A stretch of DNA of 64,000 bases, from contig VYZB01000294.1 in NCBI GenBank assembly GCA_013397455.1, forward strand, positions 248,001-312,000. Reading direction: 5' to 3'. Each line of letters opens with the position of its first letter. Position 1 is the stretch's first letter. The notes below the pieces were generated by a model that was given only the letters and a program-made list of their open reading frames with translations, ran no database searches and was not told the origin of the DNA. This document shows, piece by piece, positions 12,995 to 22,710 of the stretch. Position numbers and translations under genes: made by a program. Source of the DNA: Crotophaga sulcirostris (taxonomy: Eukaryota; Chordata; Aves; Cuculiformes; Crotophagidae).

Positions 12995-15972
12995 AGTACA
13001 TTAAAGGAGGGCTAGCCGGAGCCTTCCAGCACAATAGGCTGTTTGCTGCTGTTGTCGCCAAAGGGTGCATGGGATTAGCTCAGTGATGTCCCAACAGTCC
13101 TTCTGGGTGCAATTCTGTTCAGAGGAACAGTAGCCCCAGCTCCTGCAGTCAGAACAGGCATTGCATTGCTCTCTCTCAATTAACCAATTTGCTTCCTTTC
13201 ATGTCAGGTCAATGAGTTACAGTGTATTATGGCTTTAGTGGATACAAACTAATTAAGGGTGAATGAACTAGCAAACATTCCTTTAAATTTGGATTCCTCA
13301 TTTGAGCACTGGGATAGCTTTGGTATCACATATGCAGGGCCTCATTCCAGGAGCACTGAACCTTTCCCTGGTCAAGAAATGTCACGAACAACATCTGCGT
13401 ACTTATACTACTCTTTAATGAAAAGAGTCTATGTCTGTGTTCTCTGTTTAAAGGGAAAACTCGTTCATAACCATCAACAGAGCAAGAATATCCACAAGAT
13501 ACTCGTAATGGGAAAATAAACAGGTGACACTAGGGCTTTCGTTGGTGACTCCAACTTCTGGCACTCTTGTCAAATGTTATGTTTAATACTGCAATACAAA
13601 TCTTTGTATCTGATGCTAACATTTATTTGTGAACCAACAGCCAAATATTCCCACAAACTCTGGTCTCACTCACTGGTAACAGTGACACCTCTGAAGGCAA
13701 CACAAGACGTTTGCAGTTCAACATCTTTTTATCAGAGAAAATCTGCTTATCAAGTACGAGACTCCAGGAGGGAGTATGTCAACATGGGCGCAGGGTGTGT
13801 GTGTGTCCATCTTGGCAGCTGTCCCACAGAAGTTTTAAATCCCAACATGATTCAAAACACCTACAGAATATAGCTAGCTAACTACCTTGCTTGCTCATGG
13901 AGCCCTGTTCTGGAGTGGTTCTTTTGGAATTACTAGTGTAGTATTTTTCATAGGAAGAAGTTCCTACATTGTCTTTGACCAGTAAGTGCTGTGCAACCAT
14001 GGTGTGCAAGGTAATTAAGCGTAGTTTCATCAAGAAAAACTTGCTTGTTGGCCCTGTGCTAATATGAACGGTTTAATCTTGCTGGCAAGTGGATACAACG
14101 TTGGTTCATGAACACCAAGTTAACTTAGATGGCTTTGAATACATGCAGGCCAAGCACATGTGTCTGGCTTAAGAAGATATAATAGTCTTCATAGAGGAAA
14201 AGTCCTAAGTGATTATTTTCAGGTTTTATAGCAACAACACTTCAAAAGACATTTGGAAGGCAGATAATATCCAGCAGGTTAGCAAGCTTTTTGAGCATTT
14301 TTTACTTAAAAAAGACGTGGATACTGACTGTGTTAAGAGGTCTTTTTCTCAAAACTTGGTATATGGTTACATACACCCTGAGGAATCAGGCTGTACCTTG
14401 CAGGGCACAGGCTGAGAGGCACTGTAGTCCTATGAGTGCAAACTGGTGAGTGGGCATGACGTGTCTGCATGGGCATGATGTGTCCGTGTATCCAAATAAT
14501 TTGCTTTCTCTTTCTACCATACAGCAGCGAAAACAGTGAACAGCTTACACTCAGGTAGGCTACAAAATCTTACTTTCTTTGCAGCAAAAAGTTAAAGGGT
14601 TTTCTAAGTAAATTTCCATATTCCTGTGACCAACCTACTGTCTTCTCACTAATTGTGGTGCCACTTCACCCTGAAAACAGAATGAATACATCTGATGCAT
14701 ACCTGTGGCTGACAAGGGCTGGTCACGTTCTGGTAGGAACATGCAAGGGCTTGTGCTAAGAGTATGTGGATCTCATTAAATTTTCTTCCCCCAGTTTTTC
14801 CCCAAACTTGTTTAAAGCTCCTCGTGGGACAAAGTGGCTTTGCCTCTAAATAGTGAGAGTATGAGGGAAAATTTGGGCTGCAATTCTGCCAGTTGGATGA
14901 AGTAACACTAGACCTATCCCTTAGATTCAGCCCTAATATGTTGAAGAGTAAATACTCAAGTGAGTTTTGCTTAGGAGATCCCAAAATTTTCCAGGAGCAA
15001 TTACCCTGAAGTCAATGTCTTGTGCCATACTGGTAACAGTTATAAAATTTCAGGAGACCAGAGAATTTGGCTTATTTTTGCTTTTTATTTTCTATTTCTG
15101 GAATTATAACTTATTTCTGTCAAGAACATAGTCACATTATCACAAAATGGGAATGCAATTGTTTAACACATCCCTAGTTTTCACAGCGTGTAAAGTTAAC
15201 AGTCATTTTTTTATACTACCTCTGCCATATAACACAGATGTTGTTGCTTTCAACATTGTCTCCGTTATTGTAGCACAGCTGAAGAATAATTTTAGTCCCT
15301 TATTTTACATAGTCTCTTTCATGTGCTATTGCTGCAGCCATCAGCCAGACAAGACATTTGACTAAGCAAACTGTCAGTGTATTTCACACATCCATGGGAG
15401 ATGAATAAAATCAGATTCCAAGTTTATGTATGAGATGCCTCCCGTTTGTTCAGTTTTATGCCAAACTTACTTTCCTCATTAGTTTCATTTTTGTTATAGT
15501 TGGGAGATTTTTGACAGCACAACTTTTAACCTGAATATACTGAAATCTTTCTCCAAAATAGAAATATTTCACACAAATATCATGTGTTTTACGACATCCA
15601 CAGATTTCTTTTTGCATTGTCCTCTTGAAATGCCAGAGTTCAATGTACTTCAGCAACTTGCCAGTATTGCTTCTAAGATGCAAGTACATGTATCTGTTGT
15701 AAATCTTCACCCTATTTGTACACGTAGACACAGAAAAAGGTTGATAAAATACAAGCTAAAGAGCCAGCTGTTAAGTTCTGATCTGGTGTTTAGTGCAGTG
15801 TTAGATTTTCCTGAGGACTTGTCCTTACAGAGAAGGGGCTTTACTGTGCTATATAAATATGAAGCAGTGTACTTGCAGTATGACTGGATCAGTAGCTGAG
15901 GGCTGAATCTGTCCTTACTGCCAGTCTGCCCACAGGAATCCAGTATCCCAACAATAAAGACTTTCTCGATAA
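12995..15972. other. unique noncoding DNA with a short imperfect tandem
   Basis: No gene is recognised. Contents that can be pointed to are a 12-bp (GT)6 run at 13795-13806, a TAATTA-containing non-repetitive block around 13200-13300, and a 19-bp imperfect tandem at 14451-14488. Open frames of roughly 90-110 codons at 14649-14984 and 15456-15899 overlap on opposite strands or lack any recognisable domain. Confidence 0.5.
14451..14488. repeat. 19-bp imperfect tandem duplication
   Basis: The 19-bp unit at 14451-14469 is followed directly by a second copy at 14470-14488. The two share the core TGGGCATGA and differ at four positions, all transitions. This suggests an older duplication decayed by C/T changes, with CpG deamination a likely contributor (TGACGTG against TGATGTG). 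Confidence 0.8.
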
Positions 15973-16088
15973 CAGGGGTGTCAAACTCATGGCTCCGAGC
16001 GCAAGGGCAAGGAGCTTGGCACTGCCGCCGGGTAGAAACAAGGCAGAGGGCAGAATTTGGCCTTCAGGCTGTGAGTCTGACACCCCTG
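15973..16088. mobile_element. complete hAT-type MITE
   Basis: The element begins CAGGGGTGTCAAACTCA, and the reverse complement of its end reads CAGGGGTGTCAGACTCA, giving 17-bp terminal inverted repeats with one mismatch. It is flanked by ctcgataa (15965-15972) and ctctatac (16089-16096). These are imperfect 8-bp target-site duplications that agree at 6 of 8 positions and keep the T at position 2 and A at position 7 typical of hAT insertions. The interior of about 80 bp has no transposase coding capacity, so it would have moved in trans with a hAT transposase. CAGGGGTGTC ends are characteristic of Charlie-like hAT elements in vertebrates (established knowledge). TSD divergence implies a fairly old insertion. 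The interior is relatively GC-rich and keeps several CpGs, unlike its flanks. Open frames crossing it are not genes. Confidence 0.85.
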
Positions 16089-16096
16089 CTCTATAC

Positions 16097-17243
16097 CACG
16101 AACGAGAAACGTTAGCTTAAAAGACAGGAAATACAGAACACTCAAGAGTTTCTGCCTGGGTGAAAATCAACCATGAACTGAAATCTTTGGAAGTCACTTC
16201 AGAGACTGTAATTTGTATGAGAAACGATCTATTTCAAGAGATTTCCTGCATTCAGTTCCCCATCAGACAGCACCAAAAGAAGACATTTACAGCATTTCAG
16301 CATCTTGCCTTCTGCTTGAAACCATTAAGTATGGGAACGGAAACAGGGAAATGGAAGCTAATTTTTAGAAACATAATCGGAATGCTTCTGAAGCTTCAGC
16401 ATGATGGCTGTTTATATATCTGGGGAGAGGAGAAGGAAATCTATCTCTAGTTTAAGTCTAGTTCACCAAAATTATCTAGATATGAAATTGAAGAAGGATA
16501 GGGATTTTCCCTCCTGTTCCAAGGGTCTGAAAGACTGGGAATGTGGCAGTTCACAGCTTATTGCTTCCTGGCACCCAAACTCACAAATGTGATAATAATG
16601 CTGCAAGGATAATCAGTCCAATTTATGTTCCAAGTATGGAATGTCCAAATCCCACACAACAGGGAGCCTTTCATAATTTCATCTGCGTGCAATGAATGCA
16701 GAGAATAATTAGCTAAATGAATGAAAAGACTTTAGACTCGATTTTAATCCGCCTCTACCCAATGGTAATAACACCCCAATTCATTAAGCATCAGATGAAC
16801 ATTAGTGAAACACAGTGGCAACTTAATTCGGCTGGGAAGGGCATACCTCTAAGGAGAGCTCAAACAAGAAATCCCATCATTTCTCCATAGGTGGTTAACT
16901 TCAATTAAACTTCTCAAAACACAAATTTGTACTCACCTTGAAAGAAAATGTGAGAGAAAAACTACTTAAAGTGCCTTCCAGTTGTATTTCAAGATGTTTT
17001 TCTCATCCTAAGCAAGTTGAAACCGTAGTAACAGTGAAAATTTTGATGGGAGTTCAGGATCTGGAACAATGTACTCAGAGAACCTCTGCAATAATCAGAA
17101 CAGAATTTCTAATAACTTTAGGATATATTATTAATAATTTTCATAGTTTCAAAATTTTATTCTTCTCGATTGTTCTATTCCTGCCCTTGTCAATTCTGAT
17201 CAAGTGCTCCTTTGTGTGTTTGTTTTCTCATTTATCAAAGGCC
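16097..17243. other. unique noncoding DNA, candidate conserved block
   Basis: No gene is recognised. The segment at about 16690-16880 is non-repetitive, contains TAATTAGC, several TAAT cores and CpGs (CTCGAT, TCCGCC, TTCGGC), and looks like the kind of sequence found in conserved noncoding elements. Conservation itself cannot be judged here. The 125-codon open frame at 16938-17315 runs into the CR1 and matches nothing known. Confidence 0.45.
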
Positions 17244-17752
17244 AAGCAGTATCGCAGTATCACAGTATTGCAAAGTTGGAAAGGATCTTTGAGATCATCG
17301 AGTCCAAACCTATAACCCAACACTAACACCAACCCATGATCTAAACCATGGCACTGAGTTCTCATCCAATCTCCTCTTAAACACCTCCAGGGACGGCGAC
17401 TCTACCACCTCCCCAGGCAGCGCATTCCAATGGCCAATCACCCTTTCAGTGAGGAATTTTTTCCTAATATCAAGTCTAAACCTCCCCCCATAAAACTTGA
17501 GACCATGTCCTCTTGTTCTGTCATTGGTCACCTGAGAGAAGAGACCAACCCCTGCTTGACTACAACCTTCTTTTAGGTAGCTGTAGAGAGCAATAAGGTC
17601 TTCCCTGAGCCTCCTCTTCTCCAAACTAAACAGCCCCAGCTCCTTCAGTCGCTCCTCGTAGGGCTTGTGCTCCAGCCCCTTCACCATCTTCATTGCTCTC
17701 CTCTGGACCCACTCCAGTATCTTGACATCTTTCTCAAACTGAGAAGCAGTAT
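17244..17752 (-). mobile_element. CR1 LINE, young 5'-truncated 3' end (copy A)
   Basis: This is a minus-strand CR1 retrotransposon fragment with its 3' end at the low coordinate. The end carries a degenerate 8-bp tail repeat (ATCGCAGT/ATCACAGT units, 17251-17268), followed by the 3' UTR and the C-terminal part of the reverse-transcriptase ORF, cut off near 17743. AAGCAGTAT occurs at both edges (17244-17252 and 17744-17752), which could be a 9-bp target-site duplication. CR1 usually leaves none or very short ones, and the sequence also resembles the tail unit, so microhomology is an alternative. The copy is closely similar along its full length to the one at 41.8 kb (roughly thirty differences by eye), so both belong to one subfamily. 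Confidence 0.95.
17310..17743 (-). pseudogene. CR1 ORF2 C-terminal fragment (copy A), frameshifted at the end
   Basis: This is the downstream part of CR1 ORF2, after the catalytic reverse-transcriptase core. Recognisable family segments in order are [54 protein letters not shown] and [21 protein letters not shown]. The frame has no internal stop over roughly 140 codons, indicating a recent insertion. Compared with the copy at 41.9-42.5 kb it lacks one base near the C terminus (gagttctc against gagtgcctc). The normal stop is therefore bypassed and the frame ends at 17310 in what should be 3' UTR. There is no endonuclease or catalytic RT region, so it cannot act alone. The first few codons upstream of 17743 in the open frame are host flank, not element. 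Confidence 0.9.
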
Positions 17753-19954
17753 TCTGTTTACCCAATTCCATGGGAAAACACAGTGTGACAGCTTACTGTG
17801 GGCCTTGGGATTAAATACTGTATCCTGAAGTTTCATTTCCTTGCAAACCCTTCTATTAAAGGAATAAGTAGGAAGGGTTAGCCAATTTTCCTCTTCCCTT
17901 AATTTTCCCTAAAGGTTTACTTAGTGTCTTTAGCTTAGACAAAATCTAGATGGAAAGCACTCGTGTGCTCTGGTTCTTGTTTTCTTGGTAAAATATCTGG
18001 GAACTTGGCAAGTGCAGGGACTGAGGAAAGAAATTAATTTAACTGATATCCTGGTCAGTTGGAATCCTCTTTTCTTCTGAGGTCTTAGCTTGCAGTTCCA
18101 GTACTGTAAAAATTGGCCGTTACAGAAATTGCTTATTAATTTTCCCAAGGTTTTGTGTTGCCTTGACTTCTTCAAAATTCTCAGGGATTCTATGTAAGGA
18201 AATTAGGATGCGTTACTCCCAGGGTCTGTCCTTGACTCCAGCTCTGTCTCACTCCTCAATTCTTCAAGAGACAAACCTCTTTCTCTGTGTTGGCCACAGC
18301 ATGCAGAATTGAGGACACAGGGTGACCATTGTCCCCAGAATAGTAAAGGCACCCTATGGCCATCTCAAACAGGGAAAGCTGTACTTGAACACCCATCCTC
18401 ATGACCTGCTTATTTCTTTACAAAAGATGTTTGTGACTCAACAGTAGACATAATAGATGCATGCCAGTGTTGTTGTTTAGTTTCAGGGAAAGTTGTCCCC
18501 CTCTTCTGTATCAGCTGAGAGAGCAGAATTCTAGAGAGCCCACTGCTTCTTGATTTCCTGAAAGCTGGGAAAGCTGAGCAAAGAGTCGATCCCAGCACGA
18601 GGATTCAGGGAAAGTATTTACCTTAAGACATAAGCTCCCAGCAGTGTCAGTTCTGTGTATTATCATACTTGTACACCTGGCCTGAACAGACTCTTGTGGC
18701 CTTCTTCCAAAGTAAGAGAAAGAAACTGTAGAGAGAAACTTGTCCTGGCCCAGCTCTAAACAAAGAGTGTTTGTTCCTAGCCCAAAGAAGAAGTAATGTA
18801 CTGCCTATTTTATCTCAAAGGTGACAATTTCCATGTAAATGAGAGAATGTAAGTCTTTTATTTCCAGAGAATGAATTTCCTTAGTGAGGAAAACTGGACA
18901 TGCCCAGGAGAATCCACAATACTCGAGTTCCATCTGAAACCCCCAGTTGGCAAAAGGCCCATTTTGCTCGAAGATCTATTATCTTGCTTAACAAAGATGG
19001 GGAAGTGGGCTGAGGAATTTTCAGTGTCACTCACCAAAACCAGCCATTGGATTCCATTTTGAGACTGATGTTACTCAAATGGTTTCAATATGCCATAATT
19101 AACATGAAGGAACGCATGGAAGAAGAGTCCAAAATGGATCAGTCATGGCAAAGATGTCCTTCCTTTATTACACTCTTAACTCTGTGCCACCAGAGACTTT
19201 TCCACCACCGCTCATCTGACACAGAAGACACATTGGGCATACGAGGCAGATATCTGTTACCATCTTCAGAGCAACGGATCTGTTTGCTGTGAAAGGATAA
19301 ATCACTGTCTTCTCATTCTTTCCACTGCTACTAAAGTCAGCCCTTCTGTAGGAGCCATTCCTGGGAAAAGAGTGGTGAGGGAAATGGAAATGTTGGTGCT
19401 CTGGGTCTGGGACCAGATATGCAGCAAGTTCCTCCCCAGGCTATAATAGTGTCAAATATTTCTAACATTCTGATACTTTTAATCTTCATCTTATTCTGAT
19501 TCTGGCCACGTCACTGCCATTTCTCTCTACAGCTTCTCCCACCTGTCATGCCACCCATAGACATCACAAGAGGTGCAAACTGCAGATGCTCCAGCAAGAC
19601 TGGCTTTAAACAGTTTAATCCTGGCAAGTTTGTGCCACTGAGGTTTTACAAAGAGTAAGGCCTTTGAATGTGGAGGTGATGAATAGCTGCTCAGTATGGA
19701 AAGCTCACAGGTGACAGCAGGGGCTTTTAAATTCGTCCCTTTGTAACATTTCACATGAAGAGAAAAGCCTTGAGTTCAGTGTGATACTTGTGTCAATGGT
19801 AGCGTGGACTGTTTGTAAACATACGACAAGGGAAGAGATTTAGGGTATAATAACTCTGTGAAGCTCAGAATTTCTCTTTTGTAGCTGCCATTCTGCATAA
19901 GCCACTATGGGTAACTAATGGGTAAAATAAATTAAAACCTGGAGCCCTTACAGT
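17753..19954. other. unique noncoding DNA, no gene recognised
   Basis: No supported gene. Short open frames at 18410-18598, 18871-19292 and 19527-19754 have no recognisable domain. An NFI-like half-palindrome (TTGGC, 5-nt spacer, GCCCA) lies near 18948-18962. Nothing repetitive is recognised. Confidence 0.5.
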
Positions 19955-19970
19955 CCAAGCAGGGGGCTGA
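19955..19970 (+). promoter_or_regulatory. candidate CTCF-type motif
   Basis: CCAAGCAGGGGGCTGA contains an intact AGCAGGGGGC core matching the CCASYAGRKGGC part of the CTCF consensus at all but one position. The 3' RSY positions match poorly. CTCF binds such sites at insulators and loop anchors (established knowledge). Occupancy cannot be inferred from one imperfect motif. Confidence 0.3.
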
Positions 19971-22688
19971 CAAACTCTCTTTCTCTTTCTCAGAAGGTTC
20001 TAAGCCTGCAAGAGTGTAAAGCCAGCCGATTTCTTTTCCCTCTCAGGTCAAAGGCCTCACTTTCCTTCCTCACCTCTTCCCTGCCACTGGGTTCTCTCTG
20101 CAGATTCTGGGGCAAAGACTGGAAATGACAGAAGGACAAAGCAGGCTTGCTTTGAAAAAGGTAAAGACCCCTCTGAGACAATTAAAAATGGGTGGTTTGA
20201 TTAACTGTGGGATGGCAGGGTTTCCAGGCAGCAGACCTGCAGAGAGTAGAGGGAAGGATTGGGGCATAACACTGGCTTCTCAGCATCCCGTGGTTGGTTC
20301 AGGGCAGAAGAGAAAAGGGGCCTTTTTACAAAGAGACCCACATAGCATCTTAGAGGTCCTATTATTAGTAAGCACTGTTTAGCCCTCCAAAGTATCCTTC
20401 AACCCAAAGCATCACAAATACACTCCCCCAGCTGTTATATTACATGGATAATTATAGTCTGCAGATGCCAATGTAAGGAACGGATGTCACTTATGATACA
20501 TCACGTTAAAGGATGAAAGGGTTTTTTTAGGCTTCAAAGCAGCAAATTGTTAGTCTGTCGTTCCTCATTGGTTTTTATTCTGCAGAGGTAGAAACCTAGC
20601 TTCATTCATCAGTTTGGGCTGAATTAATTTTTAAAGAGAGTTCGTGCTTGGAGGCTACTTGAGGACAAACAAATATTTTGCATGTGGCTATTTGGTGAGT
20701 GGACAGTCAAAGAAGAAATCACTCGAATGAACTGTAATGTGGCCTCCTGGGGACACTACTCAGCTTTGCTGTCATTTTTGGATGAGGCGGCAGGATCAAG
20801 CAAGGTCAGGCTGCAGCAGCTCAGAAATTCCCTGATGGAAACCTTAGCATGCCCCCAGCCACTTCTTTCAGTGCCTTGGTTCTCTTCTTTGTCCAGTCTT
20901 TTACTTCGTTTCTTGACTGTGTCCAAGGAAAACTGAAAATATCTGAAAGTCTCATCTAAATATCATCCTATGAGTACGTGCAATCTCATTTTTCCACTTG
21001 TGTTACAACCACAAGAACAGCTGGTGCCCCGTGATTATAGTCTTGAACTCAGGCTGGACAAAAATAATTTGGAGAGTATGGATTAGAGGGCTACAGAACC
21101 CTACAGAATTTTAAACTGCTCCAACTATTTACAAATGTGTCTCCAAATCAGAGAGCATTCAGCCAGTTTTATTTTGCAAGAGGAAAATCAAGGCACATTC
21201 CTTTCACAAAAAAATTCCTGGACAATAAAGAAAAGAGAAGCAGACAGATTTTAAAGATGTGCTCCTTTGCGTCATTTTCAAAATTAATGCTATCAATTTT
21301 ACATTCACACATTAATTTTTTACATGGCTTTATGGGAAGCATAGGGCTATAATTTTGGCTCAGATTTCTGGTGGCTTGAGGTTTATTTTGTTTGTAAAAT
21401 CACCCGAAAACCCTGATGGAACTATCTCTCTGTAGTTTATGTTTGTTTGCTATTTATTCTTCCTATTCAGTATACGGGAAGCCTCTGTAAAAGTCAGAGA
21501 TAATTGCACTATTGGATTTGTGTTGTGTGATTAAATGTGTATGTATATGAAATTTATCAGAAAAAAACCCAATAAGACTACCTTCTGAAGAAAAGTCTTG
21601 CATATATGAGCAAGGGCATATAGTGCTGATGCTGACATTTCAAACAATCATAGTTCAAGGTTGAACTAAATCGGTAATAGGCTGTCTATTAATGCATTCA
21701 GCATCCTTCTTGCCTTTCTTTTTCTCACCCTTCTCAGAGACTGCATAGTAAATAGCACTGAAGAGAGATATTGGCACTCTATAGATGACAGAGCATAAAG
21801 AAAACCTAGACAAAGTGATGATAACGTTAATTATAAAATGGTAGAGAGAAAAGATGCATGTAGAGAAGACCTATTGCTTTTAATTTTTTATTCTTCCCTC
21901 CTCTGAATAATGCTAGGAATTCAAATTGCCTTAAATCTTCTGCAGACAGTGCATCACACATTATTTGCATTAGATAAGTATAATTTTTTGCACTGAAAGC
22001 ATCTTTACCAGTCATGAAGAGCATAAAAAGCATTTAATGTAACACATTTTTCAGTTCTTTTTTCTCTGACTTTAACTGTCATGACATCAAAAATAATTTC
22101 CAATACGGCATTTCCCAGACAGTATATGAGGTGCTGAGAACAGCTTTAATAACTTCACCCCAACCTCTACCTCCACATCATGCTTCTGGTTAATACACAT
22201 GTGTGTTTGATGACCGAGGTTTTCACAATATCACATCTCTGATCTCCAACAACCAATGTCATTCTGAGCTTGCATTAATCTTTGATAACAAAGGAAGCAG
22301 GACACAAACAAGAGAGCCAGATAGGCTATGTCTGTAGTGAAATGTGAAGAATAATTGCAACCGGCTTAAAGCGGTTCATATGCCTTCTGTCTATATTGGC
22401 GTAGTCACTGAAGCCACATCTAAAGTGCATAGCAAGTGTTCTCTGCGGTCAGAGTACACCAAAGCTTATTTTTCAACAACCTTTTTAGAATGTCCCACCT
22501 TAGAGAAAGCAGGATATTACATGAAGGCAATGCATGCCTCAATCTCTCCCAGCATAGAGGTGTGGTGGGACATATCACCAGGTCCCGTGAGCTTGGAAAT
22601 GATCTCTGGTATCACCATTGTGGAGATTACCAACACAAAATGACAGTGTGACTCTCTGGACTGTCAGCTGTCAATCCAAACTTAAGTG
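19971..22688. other. unique noncoding DNA, candidate conserved block
   Basis: No gene is recognised. The segment about 20440-20620 is non-repetitive, includes ATAATTAT and ATCACGTTA, and resembles conserved noncoding sequence in texture only. Open frames near 19990-20382 lie on both strands over the same bases and are rejected. The remainder is ordinary AT-rich DNA. Confidence 0.45.
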
Positions 22689-22710
22689 TTGAACATGACA
22701 TCATGTTCAA
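22689..22710. repeat. 10-bp-arm palindrome
   Basis: TTGAACATGA (22689-22698) is followed by CA and then its exact reverse complement TCATGTTCAA (22701-22710). It embeds GAACA and TGTTC half-sites like those of steroid receptors, but their 8-nt spacing is not the canonical 3 nt. No family assignment is made. Confidence 0.8.

Noticed and set aside
16938..17315. 125-codon plus-strand open frame
   Set aside because: It ends inside the antisense of a CR1 element and shows no domain.
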